DNA from: an uncultured Selenomonadales bacterium
Lineage (GTDB): Bacteria > Bacillota > Negativicutes > Selenomonadales > Selenomonadaceae
Assembly: GCA_947305445.1 (NCBI GenBank)
Contig: CAMZDU010000059.1
Span: forward strand, 1-6,580
DNA: 6,580 nucleotides
Reading direction: 5' to 3'
Shown here: piece after piece, positions 1 through 5,940 of the stretch
Numbering within the stretch: the first letter of the stretch is position 1
Layout: every line of letters begins with the position of its first letter
Made by a program: the position numbers and the translations under genes
Notes under the pieces: model-generated
Database searches by the model: none
The model's input: the letters and a program-made list of their open reading frames with translations, nothing else
What the model was told of the DNA's origin: nothing

Positions 1-1890
1 GTGCATCTCGAACAGCGATTTTATGCGCGGATATGATTCGCCGAAGTAGACGATAATTTTTTTCGGGTCGGAGTGAAATTTTTTTGGCTCGTTCCAAACT
101 TCGTACTGACCGAAAATGTTGAGCACTTCGCCGGCAAAAGCAGGTTCGCCGCAGAAAAACGGCGGCTTCGGGAAATGAATTTCCTTCTGCGGCTGGGTCG
201 GCTGAGTATTTTTGACCAGATGCATCATAGTGTAAAGCGCGTCGTTTTCGTCGCGGTGATTGGTGAAGACTTCAAACAGAATCGGCTTGGAAAATTTTTC
301 CGGCGAAACGAAATGCTCCACGTTCTGCAAATACTCCTGCTTGGTCGACGCGGACAGATACTCGAATCCCAAATCCTGCGCGTAGTGCCTGACCAAATCG
401 GGCGATTGATTGCCGAAGTGACCGGCGGCGGCAATGAACGGGTCGGCGTCGTCACCGAAGCGGGCGGCGTAATGGTTATACATTCTAAACTCTGTACCGC
501 GTCCGTTGTTGACAAGCAAAATGCGCAAGTTGTTGCCGACGTAACGATTGCCCAGCGCGTTGAGGTCGTAAAAAAATGTTAAGTCGCCGAGCATACAAAA
601 ATGAATTCGACTTTTGTCGGCAAGCGACATGCCCAGCACAGACGAAAGTGCTCCGTCAATTCCGCGGCAACCGAGATTTGCATTGCTCATCACCGACGGC
701 GGGAAGTTGAAGAATGTCCACGAGCGCATGGTATTGCTGACGCCCAGATGAACGGCGCAACCTTCGGGCAATCTGTGTGCAGTCGTCGCGGCCAGCCAAA
801 TGTTTGAGAACGGCAAGTCGGGAATCAGTCTATAAATTTTTTCGATCTCCTTGCGCAGGGCGTTGACGTACCCGTTGCGCGGCGCGGCTTGCGGCAAGTC
901 TTTTACATAGCGCGAAAAAAATTCCGACTCTGTCATCTCGAAAACGTTTGTCAATCGCCCGAAAGTGTCGCGCAACTCGCCGTCGGGACTGACACGCCAG
1001 ACTTGACCTTTGCCGCTCTTCAACTTGCCGAGCATGTAATAATCGCCCGAATGTTCGCCGATGTGAATCAGCAGTTCAGGGCGCAGAAGATTATCGACAG
1101 CGGTGCCGTCCTTTTGACAGGCGATAATCGTCGGCAGAACACGGTACGCGCCTTTGTAACCGCTACTTTGGTCGACGAAAACCGCGGCGTCGTAAGCGGC
1201 ACAAAATTTGTCGAGCAACTCTTGCAATTCCCGCGTAAAGGGTCTGTGCGAGCCGACGGTTATTGCGACGCGTGCACCGGCGGGAATTTGCGGAAAGGTG
1301 TCTGCGGCAAAGTACCGCCGAATAACTCTGACATTCGGCAAATTTTTGACGCTGAAATCTTTGGCGTAACCCGTCTCCAAATTTATATGTACGGAACCGC
1401 CGCCGCCGCGTTTCAATTCCAAAAGTGCGGCGTTAACTTTAACGATGTAAGCTTGAGCTTCCTCACCGTCACGGATAAGCGGCAGAGTTAAACTCATGCG
1501 AGCAACGTCAACGGGCGGTGATGAGCGGTCGATAATTTGCGGCTCCAGTCTGCCGACGCGAGTGAATCTCTGCGACGACGTGATTGCCAACACGGGCAAT
1601 TTGCGATAAAAAGCTTCGGTCAAGCCGGGCAAATAATTTCTGGAGGCGGTTGCGCCCGTGCAGCTCAATGCGACAGGTTCACCGCTTTCCGCCGCCATGC
1701 CGCACGCCATATAAGCCGCAGACCTCTCGTCGACTGACGAAAAAAGCTCGAAGTAGGGATCTTGTCTGACACTTGCGCCAAAAGCAATATTAGTTGTGCC
1801 GGGGCTGATTATGACTTTGCGCACGCCGTGAGCTTTCATCAGCGCAATCAGTATCTGCACGTTGAGTTCCGAGCTGTAAAAGTTTTCCAT
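1..1890 (-). CDS. MenD-family thiamine-diphosphate enzyme with C-terminal extension (3' end outside window)
   Basis: The minus strand is open from an ATG at 1890 to the window edge: 630 codons with no stop. A GGAGGTAC ribosome site lies at 1893-1900. The family match is to MenD (SEPHCHC synthase), seen along the protein. The N-terminal PYR domain has HGVRKVIISPGTTN (21-34), the cofactor-activating Glu in VDERSAAYMA (E55), and a CTGATASRNYLPGLTEA stretch (77-93). The C-terminal PP domain has NLGCRGIDGALSS (405-417) and the ThDP/metal motif GDL...VNN (435-462, with YDLNAL). Family knowledge: these enzymes decarboxylate a 2-keto acid and add the carbanion to an acceptor, in the cytoplasm. The residues MenD uses for substrate are changed (T32-T33 for Ser-Arg, W391 and L406 for Arg), so the substrate is probably different. 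MenD normally ends near the equivalent of residue 560; at least 70 residues follow, including KKIIVYFGES (610-619), which I cannot assign. The gene lies 14 bases behind a secreted-protein gene and is probably co-transcribed with it. Confidence 0.85.
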   Translation of the reverse strand, partial: MENFYSSELNVQILIALMKAHGVRKVIISPGTTNIAFGASVRQDPYFELFSSVDERSAAYMACGMAAESGEPVALSCTGATASRNYLPGLTEAFYRKLPVLAITSSQRFTRVGRLEPQIIDRSSPPVDVARMSLTLPLIRDGEEAQAYIVKVNAALLELKRGGGGSVHINLETGYAKDFSVKNLPNVRVIRRYFAADTFPQIPAGARVAITVGSHRPFTRELQELLDKFCAAYDAAVFVDQSSGYKGAYRVLPTIIACQKDGTAVDNLLRPELLIHIGEHSGDYYMLGKLKSGKGQVWRVSPDGELRDTFGRLTNVFEMTESEFFSRYVKDLPQAAPRNGYVNALRKEIEKIYRLIPDLPFSNIWLAATTAHRLPEGCAVHLGVSNTMRSWTFFNFPPSVMSNANLGCRGIDGALSSVLGMSLADKSRIHFCMLGDLTFFYDLNALGNRYVGNNLRILLVNNGRGTEFRMYNHYAARFGDDADPFIAAAGHFGNQSPDLVRHYAQDLGFEYLSASTKQEYLQNVEHFVSPEKFSKPILFEVFTNHRDENDALYTMMHLVKNTQPTQPQKEIHFPKPPFFCGEPAFAGEVLNIFGQYEVWNEPKKFHSDPKKIIVYFGESYPRIKSLFEMH

Positions 1891-1904
1891 GAGTACCTCC
1901 GTGT

Positions 1905-2789
1905 TCAGAAAAGTTTACTGCCGCCGAGCGAAAGTTTTTTCGGCAGGAAGTTTTTGTCGGATTTGCCCTTAATAACGACGCGGTCAACGTATTTGTTCAC
2001 GCGCTTGGCAATGAGTTTGGCGGAGTCTTCAATCGACTCCGTATAAGCTTGCGTCCAGACATTGTCGTAACCTTTACGCGGGTGATGATGTTTAATCGCT
2101 TGCCCGACAAAATTTTCTTGCCAAATAATTTCGCCGGTCTCCGCGCTGATAAATTGCATGGTGACGACGGTGTTTAGCGCGGTGCGTTTCGTCACGTCAA
2201 GCATCTTCGAAAAGCCGATCAGACCTATGCCCGTGCCGACTCGCCGCAAAGTTTTTTCACGGTCGTTGGAACCGCTACCGGCGAAAGAAAGTCCGCCGCC
2301 GATAATGCCGCTCAACGTGCCGAGTTTTTCGTCAGTAACCTTCGTCGTGCCGAGCGCGAGCACTTCGCAACGGACAATGTATTTCGCGCCTTGAGCTTTG
2401 TAAACGTCCGCGTCGAAGTCTTTCGGCAAAGTTGTAGTTCGCGGCAACTCCACCGCGTCGAAAATCAGCAACTCGCCGATATTTTGTTCGGGCGGCGGCG
2501 CGTCGACGGGTCTGTCTTCGTCAAGAATCAGCCCATTATCGAAAGCGTTGTCGGTCTCGCCGACCATTTTCGTGCCGACGATGTTAAGCAAATTTTTTTC
2601 GACAAGTTTGTCATTCAAGAAAAGTTCGAGCAGTTGCGGCGTCGGCAACTCTTTGTAACGCGAGCTGTTGGTAATTTCGACTGCGATGTTAATGCGCTCG
2701 TCTTCCGGCAATCCGGCGTCTTTGGCGGACGCCGCGTTCATCACGCCGAGCAACAGCATCAGACAGACAAAAAAAATTTTCTTCGCCAT
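1905..2789 (-). CDS. Secreted CsgG-like protein of unknown function, glycine-rich central segment
   Basis: A 294-residue protein with a clear signal peptide: MAKK, then a hydrophobic core, and a likely cut after AASA (about residue 22). There is no lipobox, so it is not an evident lipoprotein. Three blocks recall CsgG/FlgT-type periplasmic proteins: RINIAVEITNSSRYKEL (32-48), GAKYIVRCEVLALGT (134-148) and TVVTMQFISAETGEIIWQE (207-225), followed by a helix ESIEDSAKLIAKRV (251-264). Between them, residues 157-196 are rich in Gly and hydrophobics (GIIGGG, GTGIGLIG) and could insert in a membrane. The family link is a pattern resemblance only. Start choice: GGAGGTGA at 2798-2805 sits only 3 bases (counted from GGAGG) before a GTG at 2798, but 12 before the ATG at 2789, and the ATG gives a classic signal peptide; the GTG start would add only three residues. 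The gene follows a TATAAT box and a terminator, and probably forms a two-gene unit with the MenD-like gene. Confidence 0.8.
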   Translation of the reverse strand: MAKKIFFVCLMLLLGVMNAASAKDAGLPEDERINIAVEITNSSRYKELPTPQLLELFLNDKLVEKNLLNIVGTKMVGETDNAFDNGLILDEDRPVDAPPPEQNIGELLIFDAVELPRTTTLPKDFDADVYKAQGAKYIVRCEVLALGTTKVTDEKLGTLSGIIGGGLSFAGSGSNDREKTLRRVGTGIGLIGFSKMLDVTKRTALNTVVTMQFISAETGEIIWQENFVGQAIKHHHPRKGYDNVWTQAYTESIEDSAKLIAKRVNKYVDRVVIKGKSDKNFLPKKLSLGGSKLF

Positions 2790-2818
2790 GAATTTCACTC
2801 ACCTCCGAATTTTTGAAA

Positions 2819-2847
2819 ATTATACAACAGGCGGCGCACAAAAAAAA
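2819..2847 (-). promoter_or_regulatory. Candidate promoter for the secreted CsgG-like/MenD-like gene pair
   Basis: A perfect TATAAT lies at 2819-2824 on the minus strand, about 15 bases ahead of the ribosome site. No good -35 is present: at 17-base spacing the hexamer (2842-2847) is TTTTTT, part of the U-tract of the upstream terminator. The -10 is clear; the rest is inference. Confidence 0.55.
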
Positions 2848-2869
2848 TCCCCCGATGCAATATCGGCGG
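2840..2869 (-). terminator. Intrinsic terminator behind the GT41 glycosyltransferase gene
   Basis: Read on the minus strand, CCGCCGAT and ATCGGGGG pair around a 5-base loop ATTGC. This gives seven pairs and one internal G-G mismatch, and it is followed by A and eight T. It lies downstream of the GT41 stop at 2992 and upstream of the next gene's TATAAT, so it separates two transcription units. Confidence 0.8.
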
Positions 2870-2899
2870 AAAATTTTTCGTGACGTGCGGCGACGGTAT

Positions 2900-3022
2900 T
2901 CAGTTGGCGGCTCGCCGTGCAGGATAAAAATCTTTGACGCGCCGTATGCGTTTGAATTCCTCGTCGGGAAGATTCGAGAGCTTCAAATATGCTACCCAGA
3001 ATAAGTCATCCTTTCTTCTTTG
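2900..3022 (-). pseudogene. Possible frameshifted remnant or very small gene overlapping the GT41 3' end
   Basis: This minus-strand frame is open between a TGA at 3023-3025 and a TGA at 2900-2902 and has no ATG or GTG. Its translation looks like real protein: DDLFWVAYLKLSNLPDEEF followed by KRIRRVKDFYPARRAAN. The only start in frame is TTG at 2986 (28 residues), without a good ribosome site. The GT41 frame contains ATG with AGAAGAAAGG just before it, but that frame stops after five codons (MTYSG). One inserted base near the ATG would join this site to the protein-like frame. So it is either a small gene broken by a one-base loss, or a C-terminal continuation of the GT41 protein after a frameshift. 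The other frame open across here has a composition unlike protein. I do not recognise the peptide. Confidence 0.35.
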
Positions 3023-4617
3023 TCAGCTTTTCGAGCGGAAATCAGAAATTGTTGTCGCTCAATGTCGAGTATGGCGCGTAAAGCTTCGCCGACGGTGCGG
3101 GCATAATCGGTCGTGTTCATCAGCGGAGAATTTTTCATCATGGTGCGAAGATTTTGTCGCAGTGTCGTCAACAGCTCGCGATTTCCCGCAAGTGCGATTG
3201 CTAGTCGAATATATTCGTCGTAAGAATCAACCGCCAACTCGTCAAGCCCGACGTTTTTCAAAATGCTCAAGCCGAAACGCGTGCCGTGTCTTGCACCGAA
3301 AAGACTGACGACGGGCACGCCCATATACAAGGCCTCGCAAGTCGTCACTCCGCCGACATAAGGGAACGTGTCAAGCGCAATGTCAACGTCGTTATATTCG
3401 ACTGAATGGTTGGCAGTGTAGCCGCGCATCTCCACCCGCGACAAGTCGAGGCCTAAAACTTTCAGCCGCTCGCCGACAAAATGTCGTCCGTCGTCCGCGT
3501 CGAAAATTTTGTGCTTGAGGAGCAGGCGACTTGCGGGCACGCCGTCCAAAATTTTTTTCCACGCCAGCAAAATCGAGTCGGTCACCTTGCTGAAGTTGTT
3601 AAAACTTCCGAACGTCACGAAGCCTTTAGTTGTGCACGGCGGAGCGGCGGCCGGCTCGACTTTAAGCGACGTGTTGTAGCAGATGTGACTTTGCGGCAGG
3701 AGAATAATTTTTTCCGTGAAGTACTCGCGCATGGCGGCGGCGTTGCCCGCGCAATGAACGTCCGACAAAAAATAATCTATTGCGTCAAGGCCGGTGCTGT
3801 TCATGTAGCCGATGCCGCTGACTTGCACGGAGGCGGGACGATACGCCGCGACACGAAGTCGATTGCCGGAGGTGTGTCCGCCCAAGTCGAAGAGTATATC
3901 AATTTCGTCGTCGCGGATAAGTTTGGCCGCTTGCTCGTCCGTCAAGTTTGCGATGTCGCGCCAACCGTCAACACTCGTCCGAAAATGTTCGGTGACGCTG
4001 TCCGGATTTATGACGCTTGAGTAGCAGTAAATCTCGAAAAAATTTTTGTCAAGCTCGGTGAGCAATGCCCAGCTCCAGGACATAACGACGTGCCATTGAA
4101 AATCTGCGGACAAAAACCCTACCCGAATTTTACGATGGTTGTAAAATTTTTTAGGATAGGGCACGATGTCCGCCGTATATTTTTTGTAATCGGCATAGAG
4201 CGCACGAAAGTCTTCTGCAGAAAAATTTTCGGAGCTGTTGGCCGCGAACAGTGCGTTGCTGATTTCCACGCAAGATTTTGCGCCGCCGTCTTCCAACGCA
4301 GCCGACAGCCGAAAACTTTCGACGGACTGCTCAATATTGCCCAGCTGGCGATTGACCGAGCCGAACAGACTAAGCGCGTCCGCCGCCAAAATTTTTTCAT
4401 AGGGATTTTTCGTGTCGAAACGCGGCAACAATTCCGTCAGCAGTTGAAATTCTTTGAAGTAATTTTTCTGTTCGCGGTGAATGTATGCTTCCAGCAGAAA
4501 TGATTTTTTCCAATGCGAAACGGCGGCTTTCACGTCGTCAAGAATCGTCAACGATTCGTCGAAATTTCGAGCCTTGAGCAGCCGCAGAGCCGCCGAATAT
4601 TTTTCCAATGTGTCCAC
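2992..4617 (-). CDS. GT41 family (SPINDLY/OGT-type) protein O-glycosyltransferase
   Basis: A 541-residue protein with no signal peptide. Residues 1 to about 115 are helical and TPR-like (ALRLLKARNFDESLTILDDV; LFGSVNRQLGNIEQSVESFR). The rest is the Glyco_transf_41 catalytic region: KIRVGFLSADFQWH (163-176, His176 at the position of the active-site His of OGT), DLGGHTSGNR (244-253), YRPASVQVSGIGY (259-271), FGSFNNFSK (336-344, Lys344 matching the essential OGT Lys) and the nucleotide-sugar segment DIALDTFPYVGGVTT (412-426) with EALYMGVPVVSLFG. Family knowledge: GT41 enzymes move a sugar, usually GlcNAc from UDP-GlcNAc, to Ser/Thr of proteins in the cytoplasm. Here both acceptor and sugar are unknown. 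Start choice: the frame opens at a TTG (4638), but no ribosome site precedes it; GTG at 4617 has GGGGG six bases ahead. It follows the ChW gene after 129 bases containing an inverted repeat, and ends at a terminator. Confidence 0.88.
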   Translation of the reverse strand: MDTLEKYSAALRLLKARNFDESLTILDDVKAAVSHWKKSFLLEAYIHREQKNYFKEFQLLTELLPRFDTKNPYEKILAADALSLFGSVNRQLGNIEQSVESFRLSAALEDGGAKSCVEISNALFAANSSENFSAEDFRALYADYKKYTADIVPYPKKFYNHRKIRVGFLSADFQWHVVMSWSWALLTELDKNFFEIYCYSSVINPDSVTEHFRTSVDGWRDIANLTDEQAAKLIRDDEIDILFDLGGHTSGNRLRVAAYRPASVQVSGIGYMNSTGLDAIDYFLSDVHCAGNAAAMREYFTEKIILLPQSHICYNTSLKVEPAAAPPCTTKGFVTFGSFNNFSKVTDSILLAWKKILDGVPASRLLLKHKIFDADDGRHFVGERLKVLGLDLSRVEMRGYTANHSVEYNDVDIALDTFPYVGGVTTCEALYMGVPVVSLFGARHGTRFGLSILKNVGLDELAVDSYDEYIRLAIALAGNRELLTTLRQNLRTMMKNSPLMNTTDYARTVGEALRAILDIERQQFLISARKADKEERMTYSG

Positions 4618-4623
4618 AGAAAT

Positions 4624-4628
4624 CCCCC
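4624..4628 (-). promoter_or_regulatory. Ribosome binding site deciding the GTG start of the GT41 gene
   Basis: GGGGG on the minus strand lies six bases before GTG (4615-4617). It is a weaker, G-only version of the GGAGG sites used by the other genes. No such site precedes the TTG at 4638. Confidence 0.5.
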
Positions 4629-4643
4629 GGAAAGTCAATTAAT

Positions 4644-4706
4644 AATGAGGAATGAGGATTTGGAGGGCGATAACACCCCAACTCAAACAATTCCTAATTC
4701 CTCATT
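4644..4706. repeat. Long imperfect inverted repeat with tandem AATGAGG heptamers
   Basis: The left arm AATGAGGAATGAGGA (4644-4658) is complementary to TCCTAATTCCTCATT (4692-4706) at 14 of 15 positions. The left arm is itself two AATGAGG heptamers in tandem. Between the arms further pairing is possible (TTGG/CCAA and GG/CC around 4660-4681), so the whole stretch can fold into one long hairpin. Outside the arms, TTAATAAT (4639-4646) and ATTATTAA (4743-4750) are also inverted, which would make a 112-base unit that touches the stop codon of the ChW gene. In the minus-strand RNA the hairpin is followed by AUUAUUAAUU, so weak termination or attenuation is possible. A small non-autonomous mobile or intergenic repeat element is the alternative. 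Confidence 0.65.
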
Positions 4707-4717
4707 CGCAGAAATCG

Positions 4718-4732
4718 GTTGTCAACGACAAC
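4718..4732. repeat. Small perfect hairpin downstream of the ChW gene
   Basis: GTTGTC (4718-4723) and GACAAC (4727-4732) pair perfectly around a 3-base loop, 15 bases past the ChW stop in the minus-strand RNA. No T-run follows, so it is not a standard terminator. It may protect the 3' end, or be chance. Confidence 0.35.
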
Positions 4733-4746
4733 AGCATAATTAATTA

Positions 4747-5286
4747 TTAAGTCATGGGAATGTGTGCGGTTTTGCGATAAAAGGGTCTCTCGTTGCGGTC
4801 GCGGTTGCGGCGGAAGTGACTGCCCTTTTCGACGATTCTGATTTCCAGAGCTTCCATGCGCAAGCCCGCGCCCTCGGTGCCGGCGGGTTCACCGTTTTTG
4901 GCCCAACCGAGCCAGCCGCCGTTTTGCACGTGAGCACGATAATAAATGTCGTAGTGTTGCGCCGAACGGCCGCCAAGTTCAATGCGGATTGCCTCAATGC
5001 TCAGGCCTCGACCGACGGTGCCGGCCACTTCGCCGGAGTAAACCCAACTTTGCCAACCTATATCCTGAACGTGGGCACTGTAGCGAATGTCCCCACTGAA
5101 ATTTATGACCAGAGCTTCAAGTCGCTTGCCCTGTCCGGTCGTGCCGACAACTCCGCCGTTGCCGACAGGCGGCATCCAGCCGTAATCTTGGACGTGTGCT
5201 TGATAGGTGAAGTCGTAAGCGTAAGCATTGGGCGCGAAAGCAATCAGCACTGCCAAAATCACTGCGGCAAAAATTTTTCTAATCAT
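4747..5286 (-). CDS. Secreted protein with three ChW repeats
   Basis: A 179-residue protein. Residues 1-23 are a signal peptide (MIRKIF, then a hydrophobic core, cut after AYA). The mature part is almost entirely three repeats of about 36 residues, at 28-63, 69-104 and 116-151. Each follows the pattern Y.AHVQ..GW......G...GT.G.G...EAL.I, with the invariant HVQ, GW and G-T-G. This is the ChW repeat (clostridial hydrophobic with conserved Trp), found in exported proteins of anaerobic Firmicutes and thought to act in surface attachment or ligand binding; no enzyme domain is present. The tail (154-172) is strongly basic and Arg-rich (FRRNRDRNERPFYRK), which could bind anionic wall polymers (inference). 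The ATG overlaps the smpB TGA (ATGA at 5283-5286) and has AAGGAG eight bases ahead, so it is translated from the smpB transcript. It ends with TAA. Confidence 0.88.
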   Translation of the reverse strand: MIRKIFAAVILAVLIAFAPNAYAYDFTYQAHVQDYGWMPPVGNGGVVGTTGQGKRLEALVINFSGDIRYSAHVQDIGWQSWVYSGEVAGTVGRGLSIEAIRIELGGRSAQHYDIYYRAHVQNGGWLGWAKNGEPAGTEGAGLRMEALEIRIVEKGSHFRRNRDRNERPFYRKTAHIPMT

Positions 5287-5747
5287 CTCGATCTCTCCTT
5301 TAATGCGCGTTCAACGTCACGCATGGCAGATTTTTCGTGGAGGGCGGCGCGTTTGTCGTAGTTGTGTTTGCCGCTCGCCAAAGCCAATTCCAATTTGGCG
5401 CGTCCCTTTTTAAAATAAATCTTCAGCGGCACGAGCGTGAAACCTTTTTCGCGGGTCTTGCCGAAGAGTTTGAGAATCTCGCGCTTGTGCAAAAGCAGTC
5501 GGCGTCGACGAATCGGCTCGTGATTAAAAATATTTCCCTGTTCGTACGGACTGATGTGCAGGTGCTCAATAAAAATTTCGCCGTCGCGGACTTCGGCGTA
5601 GCTGTCTCGCAAATTCGCCTTGCCCGCCCGCAAACTTTTGACTTCGGTGCCGCGCAGTTCGATTCCGGCTTCATACGTTTCGTGAATAAAATAATCGTGA
5701 CGCGCCTTGCGATTTTCGCAAGCAATTTTAACGTCGTCTTTCTTCAT
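5283..5747 (-). CDS. smpB: SsrA-binding protein SmpB (trans-translation)
   Basis: A 154-residue protein of normal SmpB length. SmpB binds tmRNA (ssrA) and brings it to ribosomes stalled on messages without a stop codon, so the nascent peptide is tagged for degradation and the ribosome is released. Visible family blocks are ENRKARHDYFI near the N-terminus, EAGIELRGTEVKSLRAGKANLRDSY (the RNA-binding core), HLHISPYEQGN, HEPIRRRRLLLHKREI, LVPLKIYFKKGRAKLELALA, GKHNYDKR, and a basic C-terminal tail ending ERALKERSR that enters the ribosome A site. Start choice: ATG at 5747 has GAGGTGA just ahead and gives MKKDDVKIACENRKA; an upstream TTG at 5798 falls inside the -35 box. The common partner rnr is not adjacent here, and no tmRNA gene is visible in the window. 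The next gene overlaps by four bases. Confidence 0.97.
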   Translation of the reverse strand: MKKDDVKIACENRKARHDYFIHETYEAGIELRGTEVKSLRAGKANLRDSYAEVRDGEIFIEHLHISPYEQGNIFNHEPIRRRRLLLHKREILKLFGKTREKGFTLVPLKIYFKKGRAKLELALASGKHNYDKRAALHEKSAMRDVERALKERSR

Positions 5748-5769
5748 GCAAATCACCTCGCCACAAAAA

Positions 5770-5798
5770 TTTATATCACATTCAGCCGGCAGAATCAA
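5770..5798 (-). promoter_or_regulatory. smpB promoter (extended -10)
   Basis: On the minus strand, TTGATT (5793-5798) and TATAAA (5770-5775) are separated by 17 bases, and TGA directly before the -10 gives an extended -10. It lies 22 bases ahead of the smpB ATG and would drive smpB and the overlapping ChW gene. Confidence 0.7.
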
Positions 5799-5883
5799 TT
5801 ACACAAGATTAGGATTGCATTACGATTGACTAAGAATTGTTATCCGGCAGTAAACAGTTTCTCCCATTCACAAATTTTTTTCA

Positions 5884-5912
5884 TTGCCGCACTTTGGCGA
5901 TTGTGTTAAGAT
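5884..5912 (+). promoter_or_regulatory. Promoter of the plus-strand LPP20-like/TPR gene
   Basis: TTGCCG (5884-5889) and TAAGAT (5907-5912) are 17 bases apart, and TGT directly before the -10 matches an extended -10. The ATG at 5941 follows 28 bases later, with GGGGGTGA (5929-5936) as ribosome site. It is divergent from the smpB promoter about 85 bases away. Confidence 0.6.
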
Positions 5913-5940
5913 ATGCGCAAAAATTTTCGGGGGTGACGAC

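Noticed and set aside
73..1491. Long plus-strand open frames at 73-582 and 889-1491
   Set aside because: They lie opposite the MenD-like gene, their translations have no family features, and the minus-strand frame shows continuous MenD motifs.
3481..4503. Plus-strand frames at 3481-4020 and 4090-4503
   Set aside because: They are antisense shadows of the GT41 gene, with no ribosome site and no recognisable protein.
4618..4638. TTG start at 4638 for the GT41 gene
   Set aside because: No ribosome site precedes it, and the first seven residues would come from the edge of the inverted-repeat region; GTG 4617 has GGGGG at six bases.
5748..5798. Longer N-terminus for SmpB starting at TTG 5798
   Set aside because: It would add 17 residues not found in SmpB, and its start codon coincides with the -35 box; ATG 5747 has a good ribosome site.
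4762..5909. Plus-strand frames of 190-200 codons opposite the ChW gene and smpB
   Set aside because: The opposite strand has certain family matches (three ChW repeats, SmpB) with good start signals; the plus frames are by-products of biased codon use.
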